Origin: CATQHS01 sp965203375
GTDB taxonomy: Bacteria; Actinomycetota; Acidimicrobiia; Acidimicrobiales; Aldehydirespiratoraceae
Length of the DNA stretch: 64,000 nt
Reading direction: 5' to 3'
Assembly: GCA_965203375.1 (NCBI GenBank)
Contig: OZ241886.1
Span: 2,604,001-2,668,000, forward strand
Below, in pieces: positions 33,033-41,224 of the stretch. Position 1 is the stretch's first letter; each line of letters starts with the position of its first letter. The notes beneath the pieces were generated by a model, which searched no databases, was not told the origin of the DNA, and saw only the letters and a list, made by a program, of their open reading frames with translations. The translations under genes were made by a program, and so were the position numbers.

Positions 33033-35696
33033 GTGAGGCGCGACTTAGGCGTCACCGAGTTCGTCTGCAACGGGGCGGCGGCGCGCGTCGGAGAGCACCC
33101 CCACCTGCTGGCCGCGCTGCGCGAGGAGCTGGACTTGGTGGCGGCCAAGGACGGCTGCTCGCCGTCGGGGCAGTGCGGGGCCTGCACCGTGCTGATCGAC
33201 GGCAAGGCCAGGGTGGCCTGCCAGGTTCCGCTGGAGAAGGCGGCCGGGGCCTCCGTTGTCACCCCCGAGGGGCTCTCGGGCGACGAGCGGGAGCGCTTCG
33301 CCGCGGCCTTCGGGGCGGCCGGGGCGGTGCAGTGCGGGTTCTGCATCCCCGGCATCGTCATGCGGGCCAAGGCCCTGATCGACCGGCACGGCCCCGACCT
33401 CACCCGGGAGCAGGCCTCCCGCCACCTGGGGGCCCACCTGTGCCGCTGCACCGGCTACCTCAAGATCCTCGACGCGGTGGAGATGCTGGCCTCCGGGGCC
33501 GACGGCCTGGCCGGGCCGCCGCTTGAGCCCGTCCGGGGCATCGGGTCCCGGTCGGCCCGCTACGAGTCCAACGAACTCACCCTGGGCGACAAGCTCTTCA
33601 TCGACGACATGAAGGTCCCGGGCCTGCTGCACGGGGCGGTCCGCCTGGCCGACCACGCCCGGGCCGACGTGATCTCCATCGACACCAGCCGGGCCGCCGC
33701 CGCCCCCGGCGTGGTGAGAGTGTTCACCGCGGCCGACGTGCCCGGCGACCGGCTGATCGGGCTCATCGACAAGGACTGGCCCGTGTTCGTCGGCGTCGGG
33801 GGCCGCACCGCCTACCTGGGCGACGTCATGGCCCTAGTGGTGGCCGAGGACCGGGAATCGGCCCGGCGGGCCGCCCCCCTCATCGACATCGCCTATGAGC
33901 CGCTGGAACCCGTCACCGACCCGGAGGCGGCCGTCCTGCCCGGCGCCGAGGACGCGGTGGGCCACCTCGACGGCAACGTCTTGTCGGTGTCGTCCTACCG
34001 GCGGGGCGGCGACGTGGAGGAGGCCCTGGCCCGCTCGGCCCATGTGGTGAGCGAGACCTTCCGCACCCAGCGGGTGGAGCAGGCCTTCCTGGAGCCCGAG
34101 TCCACCCTGGCCGTGCCCGCCGCCGGCGCCGACTGCACCCGCCGCCTCGACGTGTGGTCCGGGGGCCAGGGGGTGTGGGACGACCGGGACCAGATCGCGG
34201 CGGTGCTCGGCGTGGGCCCCGAGGCGGTCCGGGTCACCCAGGTGGCCAACGGCGGGGCCTTCGGCGGCAAGGAAGACTGCTCCAACCAGGCCCAGACCGC
34301 CCTGGCCGCCTGGCTGCTGGACCGCCCGGTGAAGACCACCTTCTCCCGCACCGAGTCCCTGCTCGTTCACCCCAAGCGCCACCCGGTGCGCATCGAGCTG
34401 TCGGCGGGCTGCGACGCCGACGGCCGCCTCACCGCCCTGCGGGCCCGGATGCTGGGCGACTCCGGCCCCTACGCCTCGGTGGGCATGAAGGTGCTGGAGC
34501 GGGCGGCGGGCCACGCCTGCGGCCCCTACGCCGTGCCGGTCGTGGACGTGGAGGCCGTCGCCGCCCGCACCAACAACAGCATCGGCGGGGCCTTCCGGGG
34601 CTTCGGCGCCAACCAGGCCCAGTTCGCCACCGAGGGGGCCATGGACCGGCTGGCCGCCGCCGCGGGGATCAGCGGCTGGGAGATCCGCTCCCGCAACGCG
34701 GTCGAGCCCGGGGCGGTGTGGGGGCCGGGCCAGGTCATGGACTCCGGCTCGGCCGGCGCCCGCCAGTGCCTCGACGCCGTCCGCCCCGCCTACGAGCAGG
34801 CCCGGGCCGCGGGCCGGGCCGTCGGGCTCGGGCTGGGGCTGAAGAACTCCGGGCTCGGCAACGGCTACGTCGAGGTGAGCCGGGCCGTGGTGCATTTCGC
34901 AGCCGACGAGCGCCGCCCGCCGGGGACCCCGGCCGGGCCCGACACCGCGGTGGAGGTCCGCCACGGCTGGACCGAGATGGGCCAGGGGGTTCACACCGTG
35001 GCCCTCCAGGTGGCGGTGGACGAGCTGGGCGCCGACCCGGAGCGGGTGAAGGTGGTGGTGGACACCAGCCGCGAGCTGGGCGACGGCCAGACCACCGGGT
35101 CGCGGGGCACGCTCATGGGGGCGGGGGCGGTGGCCGACGCCTGCCGGGCCGCCCTGGCCGGGGGCTGCCTGACCGGGATCGACTACGCCGGGGAGTACCG
35201 GGTGGACTGGACCAACCGCCTCGACGAGGGCGCGGCCAACCCGGTCATCCACTCCACCTTCTCCTACGCGGCCCAGGTGGTGGTGGCCGACCCCGACACC
35301 GGCCGGATCGAGAAGGTGGTGGCCGCCCACGACGTGGGCCGGGCCGTCAACCCGCTGCTGTGCGAGGGCCAGATCGAGGGCAGCGTTCACATGGGCCTGG
35401 GCTACGCCCTGGGCGAGGACTTCCCCTGCGACGCTGACGGGCGGCCCGGGCCCGACACCCTGCGGGGCCTCAACATCATCCGGCCCAAGGACATGCCGCC
35501 GGTGGAGGTGATCCTCGTCGAGGCCCCCCAGCCCGACTCCCCCTACGGCATCAAGGGGGTGGGTGAGATCGGCCTGGTGCCCACCGCCGGGGCGGTGGCC
35601 GAGGCCATGCGCCAGGTCGACGGCTGCTGGCGGGACCGGCTCCCCATCGGCGCCCACCAGCCGGTGACCGCGGCGGCGCCATCCGCCCGGCCGTGA
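33033..35696 (+). CDS. Mo/Fe-S xanthine dehydrogenase-type oxidoreductase (Se-dependent XDH-like, fused subunits)
   Basis: 887 residues from GTG 33033. Residues ~8-155 hold two [2Fe-2S] domains: DGCSPSGQCGACTV, then QCGFCIPG and CRCTGYLKIL. From ~180 the molybdenum-binding subunit follows, with GGAFGGKEDCSNQAQ, GAFRGFGANQAQF, MGQGVHTVALQ, DGQTTGSRGT and the active-site Glu segment GIKGVGEIGLVPTAGA. The FAD domain of classical XDH is absent. Fe-S directly fused to the Mo domain is the layout of the selenium-dependent xanthine dehydrogenase family. It would hydroxylate a purine or related heterocycle; the electron acceptor is not encoded next door. An SsnA-like gene follows, as in known purine clusters. 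Confidence 0.85.
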   Translation: MRRDLGVTEFVCNGAAARVGEHPHLLAALREELDLVAAKDGCSPSGQCGACTVLIDGKARVACQVPLEKAAGASVVTPEGLSGDERERFAAAFGAAGAVQCGFCIPGIVMRAKALIDRHGPDLTREQASRHLGAHLCRCTGYLKILDAVEMLASGADGLAGPPLEPVRGIGSRSARYESNELTLGDKLFIDDMKVPGLLHGAVRLADHARADVISIDTSRAAAAPGVVRVFTAADVPGDRLIGLIDKDWPVFVGVGGRTAYLGDVMALVVAEDRESARRAAPLIDIAYEPLEPVTDPEAAVLPGAEDAVGHLDGNVLSVSSYRRGGDVEEALARSAHVVSETFRTQRVEQAFLEPESTLAVPAAGADCTRRLDVWSGGQGVWDDRDQIAAVLGVGPEAVRVTQVANGGAFGGKEDCSNQAQTALAAWLLDRPVKTTFSRTESLLVHPKRHPVRIELSAGCDADGRLTALRARMLGDSGPYASVGMKVLERAAGHACGPYAVPVVDVEAVAARTNNSIGGAFRGFGANQAQFATEGAMDRLAAAAGISGWEIRSRNAVEPGAVWGPGQVMDSGSAGARQCLDAVRPAYEQARAAGRAVGLGLGLKNSGLGNGYVEVSRAVVHFAADERRPPGTPAGPDTAVEVRHGWTEMGQGVHTVALQVAVDELGADPERVKVVVDTSRELGDGQTTGSRGTLMGAGAVADACRAALAGGCLTGIDYAGEYRVDWTNRLDEGAANPVIHSTFSYAAQVVVADPDTGRIEKVVAAHDVGRAVNPLLCEGQIEGSVHMGLGYALGEDFPCDADGRPGPDTLRGLNIIRPKDMPPVEVILVEAPQPDSPYGIKGVGEIGLVPTAGAVAEAMRQVDGCWRDRLPIGAHQPVTAAAPSARP

Positions 35697-35766
35697 CCCC
35701 GCCGTCTCCGACCCGACAAACCCGCCCGACGCTCCGAGCCGTGACCCCCGAGCCGTGACCCCGCCG
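35691..35766. repeat. Duplicated stop/start junction
   Basis: CCGTGACCCCGCCG occurs at 35691-35704, where it contains the dehydrogenase TGA, and at 35753-35766, where its GTG starts the next gene. Between them a 14-bp unit (CGAGCCGTGACCCC) is tandemly repeated at 35735-35762. The downstream start region thus appears to be a copy of the upstream stop region. Confidence 0.82.
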
Positions 35767-36858
35767 CCCGCCGCCCCCGACCCCGACGAGAACGCCCCTC
35801 AGTCCGGCGGGACGGCCCCGAGCCCCGGCGAGCCGGGCACGACTCCGGGGCTGGTTTGCGCCCACCACCACCTTTATTCGGCGCTGGCCCGGGGGATGCC
35901 CGCCCCGCCCCGCACCCCCCGGTCGTTCCTGGACATCCTGGAGCTGATCTGGTGGCGCCTGGACCGGGCCCTGGACCTCGACGCCATCAAATGGTCGGCC
36001 AAGTTGGGGGCGCTGGAGGCCCTGGAGTCGGGCACCACCGCCATCATCGACCACCACGAGTCGCCCAACGCCATCGAGGGCTCGCTGGACGTCATCGCCG
36101 CCGCCTGCACCGAGGTGGGGGTGAGGGCTGACTGCGCCTACGGCGTCACCGACCGCCACGGCCCAGAAGGGGCCGCGGCCGGCCTGGCCGAGAACGACCG
36201 GTTCCTGCGGGCCGGGGGCCGGGGCCGGGTCGGCGTCCACGCCGCCTTCACCTGCTCGCAGGCCACCCTGGAGGCGGCCGCCGGCCTGGCCGCCGACCAC
36301 GGCGTCGGCGTCCACGTCCACGTGGCCGAGGGGCCCGACGACGCCGACGCCGGCCGGCGGCTGGCCCCCCTGGCCGCCGACGACTGGCTGCTGGTCCACG
36401 CCGTTCACCTCGACCGGGACCTGCCGGGCGCCATCGCGCACAACCCGAGGTCCAACATGAACAACGCGGTGGGCTACGCCCGGCCCGCGGCCTGGCCCAA
36501 CCCGGTGGCGCTGGGCACCGACGGGATCGGGGCCGACATGCTCGACGAGTTCCGGGTGGCCTACGCCCGCCACCGAGAGGACGACGTCACCGCCACCCCG
36601 GAGGCGGCCTGGGGGTGGCTGGAGACGGGCTGGGAGCTGTTCCCCGAGGCCCGCGCCGACGTGGTCCGCTGGTCTTACGGGGCCACGGACCCGTGGTCGC
36701 TGGCCTTCACCACCGGGGTGCGGGCCGTCGACGCCACGGTCGGCGGCGAGGCGGTGCTGGTCAACGGCCGCCCCACCCGGGTCGATCCCGACGAGATAAG
36801 GGCCAAGGCGGCCGAGGCGGCGGCCCGGCTGTTCGCCCGACTCGACGAGATACCGTGA
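35755..36858 (+). CDS. SsnA-like amidohydrolase (chlorohydrolase/guanine-deaminase superfamily), N-terminally altered
   Basis: 367 residues from GTG 35755. TPGLVCAHHHLYSALARGMP contains the metal HxH, and FLDILELIWWRLDRALDLD matches SsnA proteins. HVHVAEGPDDA, VHAVHLDRDL and ALGTDGIGADM provide the other metal and catalytic positions. SsnA proteins are usually ~440 residues with a ~60-residue beta strand segment before the HxH. Here that segment is replaced by about 35 Pro/Ala-rich residues that look like junction-duplication sequence. The barrel itself is complete. It is placed after a Se-dependent-type xanthine dehydrogenase, so purine or heterocycle deamination is likely; the substrate is not proven. 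Confidence 0.78.
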   Translation: MTPPPAAPDPDENAPQSGGTAPSPGEPGTTPGLVCAHHHLYSALARGMPAPPRTPRSFLDILELIWWRLDRALDLDAIKWSAKLGALEALESGTTAIIDHHESPNAIEGSLDVIAAACTEVGVRADCAYGVTDRHGPEGAAAGLAENDRFLRAGGRGRVGVHAAFTCSQATLEAAAGLAADHGVGVHVHVAEGPDDADAGRRLAPLAADDWLLVHAVHLDRDLPGAIAHNPRSNMNNAVGYARPAAWPNPVALGTDGIGADMLDEFRVAYARHREDDVTATPEAAWGWLETGWELFPEARADVVRWSYGATDPWSLAFTTGVRAVDATVGGEAVLVNGRPTRVDPDEIRAKAAEAAARLFARLDEIP

Positions 36859-36978
36859 CCGCCGCACCGGAACCGCACCGACCGACCGCCCCCGACCGGA
36901 CCAGACCGCCACACCGACCGACCGCCGCACCGTCCGCCCCCGAACCGTGACCGCCGTCGACGAAGCGAGGAACCGCCC

Positions 36979-37995
36979 ATGACCCGACCCGTGGCCATCT
37001 ACCTCCAGGACGCCCACCCCATCGGGGAGTCCATAGAGCACGTGCGCTACGCCGAGGCCAGGGGGTTCGATGCGGTGTGGCAGGCCGACTGCCGGCTGGT
37101 GCGCGACGCGGTGGTGCCCATGGCCGCCTTCGCGGCCTGCACCGAGCGGATCCGCATCGGCAGCGGCGTGGTGGACTGCTGGACCCGCAACCCGGCCCGC
37201 CTGGCCGCCACCTTCTCCACCCTCGACGATCTGGCCCCGGGCCGGGTGATCCTGGGCCTGGGGGCCTGGTGGGACCCGCTGGCCGCCCGGGTGGGGGTGA
37301 GCCGGGCCCGCCCGCTGAAGGCCATGCGGGAGATCGTCACCGCCTGCCGGGCCCTGCTCAACGACGAGACCGTCACCTTCGACGGCGAGTTCGTGCAGCT
37401 CGACGGGGCCGAGCTCGACTACGTCCAGCAGGAGCGCCGCCCCAAGGACGTGCCCATCTACATCGGGGCCACCGGCATGAAGATGATGGCCCTCACCGGC
37501 GAGATCGCCGACGGGGTGGTGTTCAACTACCTGGTGTCGCCCCAATACAACCAGCAGGCCATGGAGGCCCTGGCCGAGGGCGCGGCCCGGGCGGGCCGGG
37601 GCGTAGACGACCTCGACCGGCCCCAGCTCGTGGTGTGCTCGGTGGCGTCGTCTGACTCCGAGTCCGACCGCCGGGCCGCCCTGGACGGGGCCCGGATGCT
37701 GGTCACCCAGTACCTGGGCCAGCAGCCCCACATCATGAAGGCGTCGGGGGTGCCCCGCAGCCTCCTCGACGAGGTGGGGTCGGTGCTGACCTGGCCCGCC
37801 ACCCACGAGCAGGTGACGGCCGCCTCCAAGCTGGTGCCCGACGAGATCGTGCAGATGCTGTGCGCGGCGGGGACGGCCGAGGAGTGCCGGGACAAGGTGC
37901 GCCACTACATCGACAACGGCTGCACCACCCCGGTGCTGTACCCGCTCGGCCCCGACCCTAGGGTGATGATCGACGCCTTCGCCGACTGGGACTGA
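36979..37995 (+). CDS. LLM-class flavin/F420-dependent oxidoreductase
   Basis: 338 residues, TIM-barrel luciferase-like family. Marks: YAEARGFDAVWQAD near residue 25, RIRIGSGVVDCWTRNPARLAATFSTLDDLAPGR near 55-85, ILGLGAWWDPLA near 90, PIYIGATGMKMMALTGEIADGVVFNYLVSP near 165, and a C-terminal DKVRHYIDNGCTTPVLYPLGPD. In Actinobacteria many such enzymes use F420 rather than FMN, and the N-terminal pattern resembles methylene-tetrahydromethanopterin-reductase-like members. It sits between the SsnA-like amidohydrolase and a phosphoribosyltransferase, in the same direction. The substrate is unknown. The 120-bp gap before it is Pro-codon-like repeat debris containing a second copy of CCGTGACCGCCG. 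Confidence 0.85.
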   Translation: MTRPVAIYLQDAHPIGESIEHVRYAEARGFDAVWQADCRLVRDAVVPMAAFAACTERIRIGSGVVDCWTRNPARLAATFSTLDDLAPGRVILGLGAWWDPLAARVGVSRARPLKAMREIVTACRALLNDETVTFDGEFVQLDGAELDYVQQERRPKDVPIYIGATGMKMMALTGEIADGVVFNYLVSPQYNQQAMEALAEGAARAGRGVDDLDRPQLVVCSVASSDSESDRRAALDGARMLVTQYLGQQPHIMKASGVPRSLLDEVGSVLTWPATHEQVTAASKLVPDEIVQMLCAAGTAEECRDKVRHYIDNGCTTPVLYPLGPDPRVMIDAFADWD

Positions 37996-38018
37996 GGACC
38001 GCCGATGCCAGAGCCGAC

Positions 38019-38122
38019 GACCGGGCCTGAGCCCGCCGCCGGGCCCCCGCCGACCGGGCCTGAGCCCGCCGCCGATGCCTGAGCCGACCGGGCCTGATCC
38101 CGCCGCCGATGCCTGAGCCGAC
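38019..38122. repeat. Tandem junction repeats before the phosphoribosyltransferase
   Basis: GACCGGGCCTGAGCCCGCCGCCG occurs at about 38019-38041 and 38052-38074. Then GATGCCTGAGCCGACCGG occurs at 38074-38091 and again at 38108-38125, where it contains the ATG of the next gene. The real start codon is thus the last copy of a duplicated start region. Confidence 0.8.
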
Positions 38123-38621
38123 CGGCGACGAGCGCGAGGAGCTGGACTGGGAGTCCTACGGGCGGGCGGTGCGGGAGCTGGCCGCCATGGTGGCCGATGA
38201 CGGCTACCGGGCCGACATGGTGCTGGCCATCGCCCGGGGCGGGCTGTTCTGCGCCGGCTCGCTGGGGTACGCCCTGTCGGTGAAGAACATCTACGTGATG
38301 AACTGCGAGTACTACACCGGTGTGGGCGAGCGGCTCCCGGTGCCGGTGATCCTGCCCCCCGCCATCGATCTGGTGGACCACACCAACTCGAAGATCCTCA
38401 TAGCCGACGACGTGGCCGACACCGGCCACACCCTGAAGATGGTCCGGGACTTCTGCGTTGAGCGGGTGGGCGAGGTCCGCTCCGCCGTGCTGTATGAGAA
38501 GTCGCACTCGCTGGTGAAGTGCGACTATGTGTGGAAGCGCACCGACTTGTGGATCAACTTCCCGTGGTCGACGCTGCCGCCGGTGGTCGGCGACGCCGGC
38601 CAGTGGGTCCTCGACGCCTGA
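38109..38621 (+). CDS. Phosphoribosyltransferase (xanthine/hypoxanthine type)
   Basis: 170 residues, type I PRTase fold. The PRPP motif is ILIADDVADTGHTL (near residue 100). The N-terminal VLAIARGGLFCAGSLGYAL forms the pyrophosphate loop, and FPWSTLP is typical of the C-terminal hood in xanthine/hypoxanthine-type enzymes. It would convert a purine base and PRPP into a nucleotide, which fits its place after purine-catabolism-type genes as a salvage branch. The exact base specificity is not visible. A dispersed repeat of family A follows the stop in the same direction. Confidence 0.82.
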   Translation: MPEPTGDEREELDWESYGRAVRELAAMVADDGYRADMVLAIARGGLFCAGSLGYALSVKNIYVMNCEYYTGVGERLPVPVILPPAIDLVDHTNSKILIADDVADTGHTLKMVRDFCVERVGEVRSAVLYEKSHSLVKCDYVWKRTDLWINFPWSTLPPVVGDAGQWVLDA

Positions 38622-38750
38622 CCTCCGGCGCTGGGGCGGTCCGGCCGGCGGGTCCTGTCACGGGCGCGGTTTTGCCGCGGGGCGGCAAAACCTTGCCCCC
38701 GTGCCACCCCCCGGCCTGGCGCTTCGGCTGCTCTTGTTACGCCTGACCTC
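38614..38750. repeat. 12-bp direct repeats flanking repeat A2
   Basis: ACGCCTGACCTC at 38614-38625 contains the phosphoribosyltransferase TGA. It recurs exactly at 38739-38750. The 113 bp between them contain repeat A2. This could be a long target-site duplication or another junction duplication. Confidence 0.7.
38639..38723 (+). repeat. Family A dispersed repeat, copy A2
   Basis: Identical over 85 bp to A1, with the same GGTTTTGCCGC / GCGGCAAAACC hairpin. It starts 17 bp after a plus-strand stop codon, in the same orientation relative to the gene as A1. Confidence 0.9.
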
Positions 38751-38795
38751 TCTGCCCGCCGACGGGCGGCCGGGTTGAAGTAGAATCTCGGGCCG

Positions 38796-40073
38796 ATGAG
38801 CCCGACGACCAACAGCCCCATCGACGTCTCAAGCCTTGAGATCAACGGCGAGCGCCTCATGCGCAGGCTGCGGGAGCTGGCCGAGATCGGCCCCATCGAG
38901 GGGGGCGGGGTCAGCCGGCTGGCCCTGACCGACGCCGACAAGGCCGGCCGGGACCTGGTGGTCACCTGGATGCGGGACCTGGGCCTGGAGGTGAGCATCG
39001 ACGCCATCGGCAACGTGGTGGCGACGGGCCGGGGCCGCACCGACGGGCCGCCGGTGATGACCGGGTCCCACATCGACACGGTGGCCACCGGCGGGATCTA
39101 CGACGGCAACCTGGGGGTGCTGTCGGGCCTGGAGGTGATCGAGACCCTGGCCGAGCGGGGCATCGTCACCGACCGGCCGATAGCGGTGGCCTTCTTCACC
39201 AACGAGGAGGGGGCCCGGTTCCCGCCCGACATGATGGGCAGCCTCTGCTACGTGGGCGGCATGACCGTCGAGGAGGCCATGTCCACCGCCGCGGCCGACG
39301 GGGCGGTGGTGGGCGACGATCTGGAGCGGATCGGCTACCGGGGCCCGATGCCGTGCCCCGGCCCGGCCCCCCACGCCTTCGTGGAATACCACATCGAGCA
39401 GGGCCCGGTGCTGGAGGAGGAGGGCCTCGCCGTCGGGGCGGTGGAGGGGGTGCAGGGCATCTCCTGGACCGAGGTGACCATCGAGGGCCAGTCCAACCAC
39501 GCCGGCACCACCCCCATGCGGCTGCGCCGCGACGCGGGCCTGGCCGCCGGGGAGGTGGCGGTGGCGGTGCGCCGCATCGCCCGCGAGCTGGGCGGCGACC
39601 AGGTGGGCACGGTCGGGTCGATCCGGCTGCACCCCAGCCTGGTCAACGTGGTGGCCGCCCGGGCGGTGGTCACCGTCGATCTCCGCAACACCGACGAGCA
39701 GGCCCTCCAGGATGCCGAGCGCCGCCTGGCCGCCGAGCTGGACCGGATCGCCGAGGCCGAGGGGGTGACCGTCACCACTCGGTCCACGGCCCGCTTCGAG
39801 CCGGTGACCTTCGACCCCGCGGTGGTGGATCTGGTGGCCTCCACCGCCGCCGACATGGGCCTGTCGGTGCGGCGCATGCCCTCCGGCGCGGGCCACGACG
39901 CCCAGATGATGGCCAGGGTCTGCCCCACCGGCATGGTCTTCGTGCCCAGCGTGAAGGGCATCAGCCACAACCCGGCCGAGCACACCGAGCCCGAGGACTT
40001 GGTGGCCGGGGCCAACGTCTTGCTCCGCACCCTGGTGAAGCTGGCCGCCATCGACGACGGCGCCGATGCCTGA
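38796..40073 (+). CDS. M20-family Zn-dependent amidohydrolase (allantoate/N-carbamoyl-amino-acid hydrolase type)
   Basis: 425 residues. The di-metal site is visible: GSHIDTVATGGIYDGNLGVL (His and Asp, near residue 90), FTNEEGARF (near 130), FVEYHIEQGPVLE (near 195) and GAGHDAQMM near 365, plus the terminal His in GISHNPAEHTEPED. These fit the HyuC/AllC subfamily, which opens allantoate, ureidoglycine-type or N-carbamoyl amino acids to release ammonia. With the dehydrogenase and the SsnA-like protein upstream, this supports a purine/ureide catabolic run, though the gap of 174 bp with repeat A2 makes a single transcript uncertain. Confidence 0.87.
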   Translation: MSPTTNSPIDVSSLEINGERLMRRLRELAEIGPIEGGGVSRLALTDADKAGRDLVVTWMRDLGLEVSIDAIGNVVATGRGRTDGPPVMTGSHIDTVATGGIYDGNLGVLSGLEVIETLAERGIVTDRPIAVAFFTNEEGARFPPDMMGSLCYVGGMTVEEAMSTAAADGAVVGDDLERIGYRGPMPCPGPAPHAFVEYHIEQGPVLEEEGLAVGAVEGVQGISWTEVTIEGQSNHAGTTPMRLRRDAGLAAGEVAVAVRRIARELGGDQVGTVGSIRLHPSLVNVVAARAVVTVDLRNTDEQALQDAERRLAAELDRIAEAEGVTVTTRSTARFEPVTFDPAVVDLVASTAADMGLSVRRMPSGAGHDAQMMARVCPTGMVFVPSVKGISHNPAEHTEPEDLVAGANVLLRTLVKLAAIDDGADA

Positions 40074-40086
40074 CCGGGGTTCCGCC

Positions 40087-41202
40087 ATGACCGCACGGGC
40101 CGCCATCACCGGCTGGGGCAAATGCACCCCCCCGGTGAAGCTCACCAACGCCGACCTCGAGCGGCTGGTCGACACCAGCGACGAGTGGATCACCGACCGC
40201 ACCGGCATCCGCGAGCGCCGCATCTCCCATGTGGAGGTGGTGGACATGGCCGAGGTGGCCGCCCGCGGGGCCCTGGCCGCGGCCGGGCTCGAGCCGACCG
40301 ACCTGGACTTGGTGGTGGTGTCCACCATGTCGCCCGAGATCATCTGCCCCAGCACGGCCTGCCTGCTTCAGGAGCGCCTGGGGGCGGCCAACGCGGCCGG
40401 CTTCGACGTGAACGCGGCCTGCAGCGGCTGGGTTTACGGCACCGCCGCCGCGGCCTCGATGATCGCGGCCGGCGCGGCCGGGCGGGCGCTGCTGGTGGGG
40501 GCCGAGAAGCTGCACTGGATGATGGACTACTGGGACCGCTCCACCTGCGTGCTGTTCGGCGACGGGGCCGGGGCGGTGGTGCTGGAGCCAGCGGCGGGCG
40601 ACGAGGGGGTGCTGGCCGTCGATCTCGGGGCCGACGGGCCGGCCGGCCGGACCATGGTGATCCCCACCATGGGCACCCGGGGTACCCTCACCGCCGAGCG
40701 CAACCCCTACGACCACTTCTTCCACTTCGAGGGCCAGGCCGTGTTCAAGATCGCGGTCAAGGGCATGGAGGCCTCGGTGCGCCGGGTGCTGGACCGGGCC
40801 GGGCTGGACCCCGGCGACGTAGATCTGGTCGTCCCCCATCAGGCCAACAAGCGGATTATCGACGCGGTGGTGAAGCGGCTGGGCGTCGACCCCGACCGGG
40901 TGATGGTCAACATCGGCACCCACGCCAACACCGCGGCCGCCTCCATCCCCATGGCCCTGAGCGACGCGGTGGACCAGGGCCGGGTGGCGCCGGGGGCGGT
41001 GATCGTGCAGACCGCTTTCGGCGGCGGGGTCACCTGGGGGTCGACCGCCATCCGCTGGGGCGAGCGCACCGAGCCCCTCGGCTCCTCGGACTTCGAGCTG
41101 CCCCCCTGCGACAAGTCGGTGTTCGAGCTGCTGCGAGCCAGCCGGGAGTTCTTCGGCCCCATGCACGGAAAAACCAACGCCGAAGCCGTCCCCGGAGAGT
41201 GA
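40087..41202 (+). CDS. Beta-ketoacyl-ACP synthase III-like (FabH family)
   Basis: 371 residues from ATG 40087 (MTARAAITGWGKCTPP). The catalytic triad is complete: Cys in VNAACSGWVYG (near 112), His in VVPHQANKRI (near 251) and Asn in IGTHANTAAASIP (near 281). TDEWI-type SDEWITDRTGIRERR near residue 33 and FGDGAGAVVLE near 160 are also present. It is longer than standard FabH (~320-335) through a C-terminal tail ending in FFGPMHGKTNAEAVPGE. It would condense an acyl-CoA starter with malonyl-ACP or act in a specialised pathway. It begins 13 bp after the amidohydrolase stop. Its 3' end lies 22 bp before the AT-rich ATPase gene. Confidence 0.88.
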   Translation: MTARAAITGWGKCTPPVKLTNADLERLVDTSDEWITDRTGIRERRISHVEVVDMAEVAARGALAAAGLEPTDLDLVVVSTMSPEIICPSTACLLQERLGAANAAGFDVNAACSGWVYGTAAAASMIAAGAAGRALLVGAEKLHWMMDYWDRSTCVLFGDGAGAVVLEPAAGDEGVLAVDLGADGPAGRTMVIPTMGTRGTLTAERNPYDHFFHFEGQAVFKIAVKGMEASVRRVLDRAGLDPGDVDLVVPHQANKRIIDAVVKRLGVDPDRVMVNIGTHANTAAASIPMALSDAVDQGRVAPGAVIVQTAFGGGVTWGSTAIRWGERTEPLGSSDFELPPCDKSVFELLRASREFFGPMHGKTNAEAVPGE

Positions 41203-41224
41203 CCGCAGACCCAGAGATGCGATC

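Noticed and set aside
32753..33451. Minus-strand open frame of 232 codons overlapping the xanthine dehydrogenase start
   Set aside because: Most of it is antisense to the dehydrogenase iron-sulfur domain; only its last part (below about 32980) carries the IS3-like remnant, and that in two frames.
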